NCBI GenBank assembly: GCA_018296165.2
Contig: JACKQL020000028.1
Span: forward strand, 636,001 to 700,000
From: Termitomyces sp. T153
Lineage: Eukaryota; Basidiomycota; Agaricomycetes; Agaricales; Lyophyllaceae
Length of the DNA: 64,000 nt
Direction: 5' to 3'
In this document: positions 47,737 through 58,210 of the stretch, piece by piece
Layout: the number at the start of each line of letters is the position of its first letter
Numbering within the stretch: position 1 is the first letter of the stretch
Translations under genes and position numbers: made by a program
Notes under the pieces: model-generated
Told to the model about the DNA's origin: nothing
Seen by the model: the letters and a program-made list of their open reading frames with translations, nothing else
Databases searched by the model: none

Positions 47737-48682
47737 GGTGCCTCCCCGCGGCCGACCTCCCCGCCGCCCCAACAACCATGAACAACCAACAAATCCCCAC
47801 CGAGTGACCCTTGTGTCGACTCCGGGACCACCCACTTCCTCCCCGATGAAGGAACTACCGACCCCCAGACCTCCGAACTCGAGGAAGTATCAGAAATACG
47901 TAAGACCCCCTTTGTCCGCCTTGGGCTTACCTTTGGTCAGGAAAGCAATATCATGTAGACGATCCGGCACCCCGAATTTTGGCCCCGGACCCAAAGGAAC
48001 TGGTTGGGACTGATCACCCCGCATCCTACCCCTCGGTCATCATCACTCCGGAGCACACCAAAGCGCCACCCAAAGCATGCCCGCCCACAGACGCAACACT
48101 CCGGAACACAACCCCGACCCGGACCCACTATACCGTGAGGACGAGCCTCGCCTCACCCAACCCCGCCAATGAAAAAGGCCCCGCCGCCCTCGCCACCAGT
48201 GCCAGCATAAGGGCCAGACCATGGGGAGACCCCCATTACCCCCCGCCAACCGCACTGCCAAGAAAACCAAAGCCCCAAACCCGCTGAGCACCGTGAAAGA
48301 TTTGAAGTCGGAATTTCCGAGAATCGAACTCAATAACACCACCCGAAATGCCACGGGACTCCACCGGAGAACTCCCACCACCCCCGCCAGACCTTGGGAG
48401 CCCTCCTGCGATGCCCCGCCCTGTCCCGACAAACCCCGGGACTAGCCAGTGCAGACGGCACTAGTGGGCGTAACCCCCGCCTCTGGACTCACTAGGGATT
48501 CAACTTCCTCTCACACCCCTGCGTGTTTTGCTTACTTTGCCCTCATACAAAACTAAAATCTTACTTCACACGCCCAGGGACCAAGAAAACACATGTTTGC
48601 GTACAAAAAGAATTATTCTATATACAATAGGCGGGGAAGGCAGCAAGTCCGAGAGCGACAAGAAACGAGGCTCACACCCATC

Positions 48683-49813
48683 TCACTCCCTCCCCAGACC
48701 CCCCGGCAACCCAACCCCCAGGTCGACCTCCATCTGAGCCCGCACCACCGCTAGGATCTCTGCCAACCCCGGCAATGCCTCCCCCGCGTTGGCCGCCACC
48801 TCCCACCACGATCCCGGGGCCACCGCATTGCGCCGCCGATGCCCTGCCAGCAACCTCTCCAACCGTGCCATCCCCTGCTGCAACTCCGGAGGCTGGACTG
48901 CAGACCCCTGCGTCAACCTGTCCTGAATCGACGCGAACGCTGTGGAGGCACCGTCCAAGAGGACCCGATGCTCCCGCACCCAGCCTAAACTCAGAAAATG
49001 AACCGTCAATAACAAATGGGGGAACAGGAGACAACTCATGAAGGATCCCCGCGCGACCCAAGGCGGCCTCGTTGGCCAACCAATCCTTCCTCCGCCTCGC
49101 CGCCTCCAGCTCCGCCCACAACGCATCGCCCTCCGGAACTCGTCCCTGCCCCTCCGCTTCCCCCGTGGGCTGCCCCTCCACCTGCGCCAGACGCTCCCGC
49201 AAACCCCGCACCTCTAGCGCTCACTCCGTCGCCACACGCACCGAAGTATTCCTCTCCCGCTCCATCACTTCCTTCTCCGTCCACGCCGCGTCACGATCCT
49301 CCCTCACCCGTCGGAGCTCACCCTCCCGTACTGCCAACGACGTCATCAAGGCCTCCACCTGTTTGCGAAGGAAGACCTCCGTGATTGAAGGAATCGGCGC
49401 GGGGGGACTCGACGACCGCTCCGAGGGGACGCCCAGGACAGGAGAAAAGAGGGAGGACTCCGGAGGCCCCGCCGACAACTCACGCCCACGCGGCCTCTTG
49501 CTGGGTCCTGCCCCCGAGGGCGGGGAAGCTCGACGCTTCCCCCAAACCATCGCCGAGGACGCCCCCTTCCCCTTTGGCACCGCGGGATGAAACTTGGTCC
49601 ACTTTGGAACCCCCGGAAAATCCACCACTACTACTACGGACGATTCTACAGGAACCCCGTCAACCATCCCGAAAAGAAAAATCGACAACACTTACGACTC
49701 CGGTCCCTAACGCTACCCCGGCGCCGACGCTCGAACTCCTCACCCCCACTGTCATACACCACCACCTCGTCTAAATCGGCGGGAGAAGCCACTGGAACGC
49801 TGGGGGAAGACAT
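48683..49813 (-). pseudogene. Antisense spliced coiled-coil ORF within the LTR element
   Basis: On the strand opposite to the element's transcript. The ATG at 49813 begins MSSPSVPVASPADLDEVVVY. Exon 1 ends at 49696; a canonical 50-base intron (GTAAGT..TGTAG, 49646-49695) joins in frame to exon 2, which has a Pro/Arg-rich stretch then a long charged helix (EVFLRKQVEALMTSLAVREG onward; LRERLAQVEGQ; LWAELEAARRRKDWLANEAA) that looks like a coiled coil. One in-frame TGA lies near 49220 (VATE-stop-ALEVRGL), probably a former CGA. A second intron (about 48984-49057) leads to WVREHRVLLDGASTAFASIQ and the end at 48683. No known domain. Codon use, intron and conserved frame suggest a once-real protein. 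Only the single TGA breaks it. Confidence 0.6.
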
Positions 49814-50010
49814 GACGAAATTTGGGAAACCCTGGGGCACGCCCAAAGCTTTTAATTGATTGAGGGGGACCCTGACGAAACGGCGGCCGCGCTTCGACCT
49901 CATCTCCCACGCTGCTATCACTCGCTGCGGATTGATCAATATTGCTTGACTTCGACTCCCACGCCCCGCCGATCCCCGTCCTGCCCCGCGTCTCGAAGGG
50001 TCTCGACGCT

Positions 50011-50023
50011 GAAAGGGGGGTGA
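50011..50023 (+). promoter_or_regulatory. Polypurine tract
   Basis: GAAAGGGGGGTGA abuts the right LTR (starts 50024). The chromovirus at 55567 has an almost identical tract in the same position. Confidence 0.8.
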
Positions 50024-51175
50024 TGTCACGACCCGTTCCCCGAAACCCCGCACATCGTCCATCAAACCCCCGAACCCCCAAAAGGACCCCCAACGCTCCG
50101 CCGAACTTCTGCCCATGCCCCGCGCCTACTTCGGCTAACTCCGACGCCCCCCCGGCTAACTCCGACGGCCCCCTGGCCAACTTTGGTGCCTGCCCCGCAG
50201 CCACTGACACTTACCCTGGGCTTCCCGAACCCCGAGAACCACCCCTGCTGTTCCCGATCTTCGCCCCCCATCATTAACTCAACACCCTGCTTCCTCCGAC
50301 CTATTCCGGAGTATCACGATGACTTCGGGGCAACCCGCGTTCTCAAATGATCCCATCAACGTATCAGCGCGGCATGATCTTCAATCACAACCGACACCCG
50401 CCCACTCCATCAAGCCCCGCCAAGCCCCGCCGCCACAGCCGACGTACCCCGAAGTCCTCCGGTAGTCAGTATATAAGTCATCGAGTAGCTCTTTGTACTC
50501 TAGTCTTGATATTGCTTAACGTTACCTATGGTCTGATTGTTTCCTTTTCGTGTTTCGTGTTTCGTGTCCCATTCTCCTTACTCTCAGTCTCCCGGTCTTA
50601 TCTCAGTCTCCCAGTCTTATCTCAGTCTCCCGGTCTTGTCTTGTCTCCATTTTGTTATCGTTCTCGTTATCGTTTCGTATCTCCACTCGAATCTACTCCT
50701 GTTCCATATTGTCTCGTCCGACACTGTCTCGGTGACTCCGTCAGACCATTGTACCCAAGTCTTCATCAACCCTAACGACCTCACAAACTCCGCAATTATG
50801 ATTACGAACCCCGACACTCCTTTACCAGGTCTGAACCTCACTCTTCGCTCGGTCCTGGACTCCATCAGCTCCAAATGATCTCCCATCAAACCCCGGCTCC
50901 GTCCCCATTGATCACACAGCCACCTACCCCCTTGCTTCCGCAAATCTCCCGTACAGCCTTCTGCCTGAACCCCGCCAAGACCGTCTCGTTTCCCCACAAT
51001 CCGACTTCTCAGGACCTTCCCAGACCTGTCTGAATCACATCTCCCCAACTACCCGCGCAACCCACCCGGACCCGGAACGTCTTTGAGTGTTCGGTCACCA
51101 ATGCAGGGGAATCACACCCGCCTAGTAAGGACTCGCCCAGTGCAGCTGAGCCCCTGGGGTCAGCGGAACCTGACA
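50024..51175 (+). repeat. 3' LTR
   Basis: 1152 bp, TGTCACGACCC to AACCTGACA, followed by TSD GAAGT at 51176-51180. Confidence 0.95.
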
Positions 51176-51180
51176 GAAGT

Positions 51181-52480
51181 GCTTTGAAGATGGCAGAGGC
51201 ATGACATGTAAGGCACACAAATGATGGATGAAAAAGCACAAGAGGAAGGGGAAGGATAAGGCAAAGTCAGCAAATGCCACTGAAATAAAGGAAAAAGAAA
51301 AAAATTACACTTTCCTCACCCTTCTCACCATTGATGCCCATGATGACAGCATTGGTGATAACATTGCACTTGCAGTTATATCTGGACACAGCTACAAAGC
51401 CCATGTCACATCTCCATCTGCCAGTATCATCATTGACTGTGACATGAGCAGTGCAAGCAGTCATTTTTGCCATCTCACAAAAATTACTTAACCATCAGGA
51501 AAGTCACCCTAAACCAGTCTGTGTGTTGACAGATGTACCTTCAATGCTCTTGGCAGAGGAGATCTGCATGTCTGCCTACTTATGAGAGCTGGGGAAAGGT
51601 TAGTCCCCATCATTTTCAAAAAGGTTTACTATGCATCCACAATGGATTTGACACTGGTGTCTGTATTATGACTTGATCATGCAAGGTGTTCTCTTCTCAT
51701 TGAGGATTAGATCTTTGTCATTCATAGTCCAAAGCCACAATGCCAAGTCATCAGTTGTGTTCCTGCAAACAATGAGTTGTATTGTGCTGATGGATCACTA
51801 ACATCATCCCCAAAACATGTTGCCAATGTTGCTATCAAAATCTGTATCAATCAACAAGCTCCACCATTGAATGGGGCATATAAATCACAGTGATTTACAA
51901 GAAGTGGTCTGCTGAGGGATGATCAATGGTATTGAGCTTGACATGTTGTCAAAGCCCAACTCTTGCAAGGCCTGCATGAAGTGCAAGGCACATTGTCAAT
52001 CATTTTTGAAGAAAAGTGAAAAGTGTACACTCAGTATAGCAAGAAGAATTGTAGGGTGATCTATGGGTTCCAGCACAAGTTGAATCCATTAGAGGAAATC
52101 TTGACTCCTACACAAGTGTCAACCAGTACACCCATGAAGAGCAGATCACATTCTTGCCTTGGAAGTCTGACACCTTCAAGGCATATTGCTACAATGAGGT
52201 GTGGGTCAAAGTCTATTGAAATGCAAACCTTAAAATCTATGGGAGTGACTGAGGTGGTAAATTTACAAGTGTACAAATGAAGACCTCACCAGGATGCTGC
52301 TGGCACTACTTATGATCTCACAGTCCACAACTCTACACAATCCTATGGTGTTGCTGAATGGGACAATTGGACCATTGTCAAAGGGGCTCACATGATGATG
52401 ATAGCTGCAGGTCTTCCAAAATTCCTCTGGGCAGAGGCTAAACACCATATAGTGTGATTGCAAAACCACACATGCAGGGT
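51181..52480 (+). pseudogene. Copia gag-pol, 3' part (split by LTR element)
   Basis: Continues the knuckle as CFEDGRGMTCK. It then shows a decayed protease region (IIIDCDMSSASSHF at about 51430-51470, in place of the usual DCGASSHF) and NALGRGDLHVCL (about 51545-51580). Integrase pieces follow, ending in AHMMMIAAGLPKFLWAEAKH (about 52390-52450). Reverse transcriptase is absent, so the copy is truncated here. Many stops; CpG-poor. Confidence 0.75.
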
Positions 52481-52760
52481 AGGGCACTACAAGTACATGT
52501 GTCAGACATTGTAGTGGAACATGTTTTGTATTGTATGTTACATGTCCAGCAGAGTCCTCTGCATTGTAGTGGAAGTGAACAATGTTACATCTGCAATGGT
52601 GCTATTGCAATGTTACAATGTGTTGTCAAAAACACTCTGAGCAGACACCTTTGATTGCCCCCTTGGTTTACACAAGTTGTACATTGTATTGTTGTCAATG
52701 GTATCAGCAGACATCCACTGTCTGCTTTCTGTTGCTATATGGCATCCATTACAAAAAGTG

Positions 52761-53335
52761 GTTCCATTAGCTGGTGTGTGCCATCATATGACTCTTTCCA
52801 TTTGAAGGCTGCTCCATTGTTGATTTTTTGTCTGTCACCAGATCCCAGCACAACAGCATTTCTGTTACAGAAGTGTTTCCATTAAGAAGCTCTTGATTTG
52901 TCTGTATAGATATTTGTTGAAATCTGTCAAAATGGTAGGCATTCAAAAATGCAGTTCCATTAGCCAGTGTGTGCTGTTATATAACTCTTTCCATTCCAAG
53001 GCCATTCCATTGTTGATTTTTTTGTCTGTTGCTGGATCCCATCACAAAAGCATTTCTGTTACAGAAGTGTTTCCATTCAAAAGCTCTCAGTTTGTCTGTA
53101 TAGATATTTGTCAAAATCTGTGAAAGTGGTAGGCATGAGAGAATGTTGTTCTGTTAGCCAGTCTGTGCTATCATATAACTCTTTCCATTCCAAGGCCACT
53201 CCATTGTTGATTTTTTTGTCTGTTGTTAGATCCCATCACAAAAGCATTTCCATCACAAAAGCATTTCCATCACAAAAGCATTTCCATTACAGAAGCATTT
53301 CCATTCAAAAGCTCTTGGTTTGTCTGTATACATCA
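52761..53335 (+). repeat. Three tandem units of about 194 bp
   Basis: Units start at 52761, 52954 and 53148 (each begins GTTCCATTAGC or a close variant and contains TCCATTGTTGATTTTT and TTTGTCTGTATA). The third unit has three extra copies of an 18-bp sub-repeat (CATCACAAAAGCATTTC) at about 53232-53300. Not coding. Confidence 0.8.
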
Positions 53336-53351
53336 GGGAAATTTAATTATT

Positions 53352-53730
53352 GGGACAGTATCATGGCTTAGTGGTTTAAAGTGCCATAATGTTATGCTCC
53401 TCTCTGTCAGAATGAGGGTTCCACTCCTTTATCTGGCAATTGACTACTGATTTGGTCTTAAATCTGATTTATTGTACTTTTTCTCCTGTGCTCTAACCAA
53501 TGTGTAGGTACACTCTGAAGGAAAATACTCTCATGGTTTGGGTATTCAGGATGGCTACCTGCCAAATCCTGGATTGCACTGCAGCCAGCATTGCTCTACA
53601 GATGCTATTAACTTGCCTGATATAACAGGCTATTGTGGCTTAATGGATTTCAACATCAGAGGTCAGCTGATGTCTGCAGCCTCATATGCTCAGGTTGAGG
53701 GTCCAAATCCCTTGCTTGACATTCTGATGG
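53352..53730 (+). repeat. Composite tRNA-derived repeat, copy 1
   Basis: Two tRNA-like modules in one unit. Module 1 has box A TGGCTTAGTGG (53364-53374) and box B GGTTCCACTCC (53417-53427). Module 2 has box A-like TGGCTTAATGG (53636-53646) and box B GGTCCAAATCC (53700-53710), followed by CTTGCTTGACAT. Confidence 0.6.
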
Positions 53731-53813
53731 TATAGAAAGATTTTTTAGTCATCATTTCAATTGACAATTGTTTGTTCCAACAAATGCCAATGTTCCAGAG
53801 AAACAGAAATTTG

Positions 53814-54760
53814 GGGACAGTATCATGGCCTAGTGGTTTAAAGTGCCATAATGTTACACTTCTCTCTGTCAGGATGAGGGTTTGATTCCTTGATCTGACT
53901 ATTGACTGCTGATTTGGTCTTGAATTTTATTTATTGTACTTTTTCTCCCATGCTCTAACTAATGTGTAGGCTCACTCTGTAGCAAAATACCCTCATAGTT
54001 TGGGTATTCAGGCTGGCTACCTGCCAAATCCTTTACTGTGCTGCAGCCAACATTGTGAGGGAACATTGGTCATGGATGGTCCAAGCCAAGCTGCCACTCA
54101 TGTCCTGACCATCCAGTCAAGAGGCAAGCAGCAAGTGAGCTGGCCAGAGGGCACAGTGGGCAAGCAGTGGGCAGTCAAGAGAGGAGGCAGAGGCAGAGGG
54201 CAGAGCAAAGCAGGGAGCAGCACTGACCAAGAGCACAGTCATGCTAATGAAGAAACCTGGAAGTGATGCTATTGTCCAGACTGGGGATAGTCTATCCCCA
54301 GGTCTGCCTTATATACTACAGGACTACTACAATGACTAATAGTACCTATGACTAAGTCGGAGGCTGCTGACTACAACCTAATGACAAAGTGGAGGCTGAT
54401 GACTACAACATACTGACTAATTGGGTCTGATAGTAGAAGGATCAGTGATTGACAACAATATACCATGTGCCAGGTATAATATACCCATTAGGCCATGGAG
54501 CTGAGATGGAAGGGAGTAAGAGAGGCCAGGCAGCCCAGAGCCTGGTTAGATAGGATGCCAGTACTCATGAGCTAAGCTGAGCTAGGGTTGGGATGGTCTG
54601 AGGACCAGTCCCCTTACAAACATTGCTCCACAGACCCATTAACTTGGCTGAAATATCAGGCTTTCATGGCTTTATAGGTTCCAGCATTAGTGGTATATTG
54701 ATGTTGTAGCTTCAAATGCTCAAGTTGAGGGTTCAAATCCCTTGCTTGACATCCATTGTC
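53814..54760 (+). repeat. Composite tRNA-derived repeat, copy 2, split by a solo LTR
   Basis: Tandem copy of the unit at 53352. Module 1: box A TGGCCTAGTGG (53826-53836), box B GGTTTGATTCC (53879-53889). Module 2: box B GGTTCAAATCC (54730-54740). The spacer between modules is interrupted by the solo LTR 54054-54618; removing it and one TSD restores alignment to copy 1. Confidence 0.65.
54054..54618 (+). mobile_element. Solo LTR (565 bp)
   Basis: TGTGAGGGAAC..AGTCCCCTTACA flanked by TSD AACAT (54049-54053 and 54619-54623). Homologous to the repeat at 25770-26749 without the mitochondrial insert. Internal region lost, presumably by LTR-LTR recombination. Strand is arbitrary. Confidence 0.85.
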
Positions 54761-54804
54761 TATGAATTTGTTTTTGATTGTCTACTGTTTGCTCCAACAT
54801 ATGT

Positions 54805-55050
54805 TCCAAAGCACTATGGCTCAGTGGTCTAGATTGCTCATTATTCCAGTTGAACCATCTGTCTGGTTGATAGTTTGAATCCCTTGCTTGACATCTGTAT
54901 AAATTTGGAATCATTTGTTAGTCATTGTTTCAATTACAGATGCTTATAGATGGCTGAGCATTGTGAGCCACTATGGATTAGTGGATTGTCCCTTATGTGA
55001 CATTCCATTTGTCAGGCCCAGAGTTTGACTTCCTTGCTTGACATATTGAT
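54805..55050 (+). repeat. Two further tRNA-like modules
   Basis: Box A TGGCTCAGTGG (54817-54827) with box B AGTTTGAATCC (54872-54882), and box A TGGATTAGTGG (54974-54984) with box B-like AGTTTGACTTCC (55022-55033). Both are followed by CCTTGCTTGACAT, the tail shared with the composite repeat. Confidence 0.55.
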
Positions 55051-55239
55051 TTGCAATGATTTTTGATTATTCAATTCCTGCTATTCCAAATGTAACTAAA
55101 CTATCATTCCATGTGCCTTTATAACTTGATGGTTTGCATCCAGTGTATACCAATTTCTGGTGCAAGCAGCCCCCTGGCAGTGGCTAGGATTCCACTGCAC
55201 TCTATTTCTGCTGTGAGAAGCCTCCTGGCAGCCACTGGG

Positions 55240-55561
55240 AATCTGGTGTGCCCATTTTCCCTGGCACCACAGTGTACTTTCATTTCTCCTGTCAACAGTG
55301 CTGGCTACAGCTTCTTTGTGGCATCCTTTCTCTTACTCATATTCACAGGAATTCTATCTACATCAATGGGCTCCATCCTCCAAGTTCTGATTCCAAATCC
55401 AAGAAGAACCCAGTGTCATTTATATACTCAGAGTCAAGTGGCATATATGGATCCTCTGGAAGGGTTCCCACAACACTTGATGTTGTGCTTGATGAAGTTG
55501 AAGTTTCTGAGAGAACATCAGAAATGTTAGCAAAGTCTGCTGAGGTGAAAGGACCAATAGG
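55240..55561 (-). pseudogene. Unknown ORF, 3' part (split by chromovirus)
   Basis: The minus strand reads IGPFTSADFANISDVLSETS, then EDPYMPLDSEYINDTGFFLD, an acidic Ser-rich segment. It continues the ORF that ends abruptly at 62747, once the chromovirus and one TSD copy are removed. No family recognised. Confidence 0.4.
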
Positions 55562-55566
55562 CCTAC

Positions 55567-56006
55567 TGTAAGGGTGACCTCTGGAGGCTGGGGCTCAATC
55601 ACACAGCTGGCAAAGGGAAATCCAAAGTCTATTCAGTACTGTACAGTGTCTACTGAGATAACTACTCACCTGGCAAAGGAAAATCCAAAGAGAACAAGTC
55701 TGGGGATTCCCTAGGCCAGGTGTGATGCTTCAGAGGCTTCAGAAGTGTGAGAAACAACTGTACAGTATGACAGAGAAAAAAGACACAAGTGATGTGTCAG
55801 CAATTGGTCAGCAGTTACATAAGCCAGTGGCCATGTCAAAGGGCCACACTTGTCTGAATTATTGACAGAGAACTGATGCAGCCTGAGGGCTGAAACTAGG
55901 ACCAATAGGTAGGGAAAAGGAAGGAGAATAAAGGAAAACTATAATGGAGCAAATCTGACAAGAACTGGAGGAGGAGAAGGAGAAACAAGTGAGACATCCC
56001 CTGACA
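55567..56006 (-). repeat. Chromovirus 3' LTR (minus orientation)
   Basis: TGTAAGGGTG..CCCCTGACA on the plus strand. Contains AGAACAAGTCT at 55691-55701, the complement of the inferred RNA start. A polypurine tract (minus strand TAGAGGGGGGGTGA, 56007-56020) abuts it. Confidence 0.93.
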
Positions 56007-56112
56007 TCACCCCCCCTCTAGGATGCGGCACCTCAATGCACTGGGTAGAAGAAGTCATGAATTGCCTGGTCAGCTGGTGAAATAGAGTAGATGCCTCAAA
56101 TTACTTTGGGGG

Positions 56113-56290
56113 CATTGGGATGCCTATGGTAGAAGTCCCAGACCAAACCTGGTGCATGAACATTAGCCTGTGGTTCCCAAGAGATGTCCTCAATGCCATA
56201 TCCCTTCTATTTCACCTTGAACTGCAACTTCCCTCGGAATACCCTGCTGTCCAAGATTTCCTCCACCTCATACTCTTCCTCATCATTGAC
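56113..56290 (-). pseudogene. Chromodomain of the chromovirus pol
   Basis: [12 protein letters not shown], then [21 protein letters not shown] and ISWEPQANV. The stop (TAG, plus-strand CTA at 56207-56209) replaces the conserved Trp of the KWKGY motif, one of the aromatic cage residues; TGG to TAG is a single G-to-A change. Confidence 0.8.
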
Positions 56291-56409
56291 CAGGACTGGT
56301 GGTGGAGGTGGCTTAGGGTGAAGGCCTGGGATTGGATCCTCTGGAGCTGGAAACAACTTGACCACATTGAAGACTGGATGCAGTTGGCACAGGCCTGCTA
56401 GGAGTTTAA

Positions 56410-57470
56410 GTCAGTATGCCAAAGGCCCTACCTTCTTCTCCACCATGAAGGGGCCCAGATGACAATGTGACAGCTTCAGGGATGGCCTTGTTGTCTTAAT
56501 GTCTGAGCTATCCAAGTACACACAGTCCCCGGGCTTGTAAACTGGAGCAGGTGTCCATCTGCAATCATAGTACTGTGCCATGTCTTCCTTGGCCTTCACC
56601 AATGCAGCTTTTGCCTCCTCCTGTGCCCTTCTCATCTGGTTCACAAACTTGTTGATGGAGTCATTCTCTGAGGAGCGTGCCCGAAGTTCAAATCCCATGT
56701 GAGGGTGCCTGCCAGTGTCCAGGAAGAATGGAGTCATCTGTGTGGAAGAGTGAACATGGTTGTTGTATTGGAATTCTGCATCTGGCAGCAGCTCATCCCA
56801 GTCATCCTGCCTCTCATTACAAAACAGGTGGAGATACTGTTCCAGTTCCTGGTTAACACGTTCTGTCTGCCTGTCTGACTGAGGGTGATAGGCTGTGGTG
56901 GTATGGAGCTTTATGCCTAGCAGGTGATACAGTTCTCAAGTGAATTCTGCCACAAACTGGGGGCCCCGGTCTGAAACATACCCATCTGACAAACCATGGA
57001 GTTTCCAGACATTCTTATGGTATACACTGGCTGCCCCCAAGGCAGAGCATGTGGTGTGAGTAGGTATGAAGTGAGCCCATTTGCCATAGAGGTCCACCAC
57101 CACCATCATGGCATCATACCCATAAGCATCTGGGAGCTCCACAATGAAATCCACTGATACAACACTCCAGTGAGCAGCTGGAATAGGAAGTGGGTGGAGC
57201 TGGCCCATGGGTGCTTGGCAGTGAGGTTTTGTGTGGAGACAGAAGTTGCAGGTGCTAGTGTAGGTGCCTACATATCAGGAGATCTGTGGCCACCAATAGT
57301 TCCAGGATACCAGCTCTAGCATCTTCCATCTTCCAGGATGTCCAGCCACTTGAGAGTCATGATGTTGTTCTACAATGCACTGATGAAGTTCTGGAATGTC
57401 AGGCACATAAATGCATCCTCTGAAGGTCAGCAGCCCATCCTGAAGACCCCACTCATCTGCATGCACTGAC
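56410..57470 (-). pseudogene. Integrase of the chromovirus
   Basis: H2C2 zinc-binding region (HHDSQVAGHPGRW at about 57390-57350, Cys pair near 57250), DDE core with SVDFIVELPDAYGYDAMMVV (about 57160-57100) and SDRGPQFVAEF (about 56970-56940). The downstream GPY/F-like region VYLDSSDIKTTRPSLKLSHC is at about 56525-56465. Frame breaks at about 56940 and 57270. Confidence 0.8.
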
Positions 57471-57550
57471 TTGACTCCACTTGCCTGTTGAGCTTGTAGG
57501 GCCTGTGCAGCCTGGGCAACTACATCCTCCTGTGCACCCTCCTGGTTCCC

Positions 57551-58210
57551 TCATTGGATGTCCCTAAGGATGTTTGCATCATCTCCCTGAGCCACAATCC
57601 CTTCTAGTGCATGGATGGCAAAGAGCTCTGGCTTGAGGAGGACAATGTTGTTGTTATCTCCCACTCCAGTGCCATGGTCTGCCTGCCTGGGCAGTGCATC
57701 TGGTTTGCCCATGCTCCATCCTGGTTTGTGGTGCAGTGAGAAGTCAAAGTTGGCCAGATACAGAGACCACCAAGCTTGATGTTGATTGAGTTTCTTAGCA
57801 GAACAGAAGTACTCCAGGTTCTTATGGTCTGTCCAGACTTCAAACTTATGTTGTGCACCCTCAAGGAAATGCCGCCATTCTTCAAAGGACTGAATAATTG
57901 CCAGCATCTCCTTGTCATGGATCTCATAGTTCCATTCCACTGCATTAAGGCTCTTGGAGTAGAAGGCTACTAGGTGCACTTTGCCATCCTCTTTTGACTG
58001 CTGGGAGAGGACTGCCCCTGTAGCAAAGTCTGAGCTATCTGCTTCCACATGGAATGGAGAGTCATTGTCAGGGAACAGGAGGACTGGCTTTGAGGTCACA
58101 GATTGCTTGAGGGTGTTGAAGGCAGCTTGCTGTGGGGGCTCCCACTGCCATGCAGTATCCTTAACTGTGAGGCCGAAGAGGGGTCATGCATGGTGGGAGA
58201 AATCCTGTAT
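57551..58210 (-). pseudogene. RNase H domain of the chromovirus
   Basis: HVEADSSDFATGAVLSQQSK, VEWNYEIHDKEMLAIIQSFE and WTDHKNLEYF carry the catalytic Asp, Glu and Asp of a Gypsy RNase H. One stop in the tether before it (HHA-stop-PLFGLT near 58185). Confidence 0.85.

Larger units (their letters stand above)
44575..51175 (+). mobile_element. Non-autonomous self-priming-type LTR retrotransposon
   Basis: Complete element of 6601 bp with two LTRs (44575-45701 and 50024-51175), TG..CA ends (TGTCACGACCC..GGAACCTGACA) and a 5-bp TSD GAAGT. It is strongly CpG- and GC-rich against CpG-poor flanks. Orientation is plus, shown by the TATA box in the LTR, the polypurine tract before the right LTR, and the primer-binding site after the left LTR. 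No reverse transcriptase, integrase or protease motifs were found in either strand of the internal 4.3 kb. Contents: Pro-rich decayed plus-strand frames (45.7-48.45 kb) that may be a former gag, a reverse-oriented solo LTR (46749-47736), and an antisense spliced ORF (48683-49813). It would need enzymes from a relative to move. Confidence 0.9.

Noticed and set aside
44575..51175. Minus orientation for the 6.6 kb element, which would make the coiled-coil ORF a sense gag
   Set aside because: TATA box, RNA-start/primer-site complement and polypurine tract all agree on plus orientation; the reverse reading offers no purine tract next to 45701 and no primer site next to 50023.
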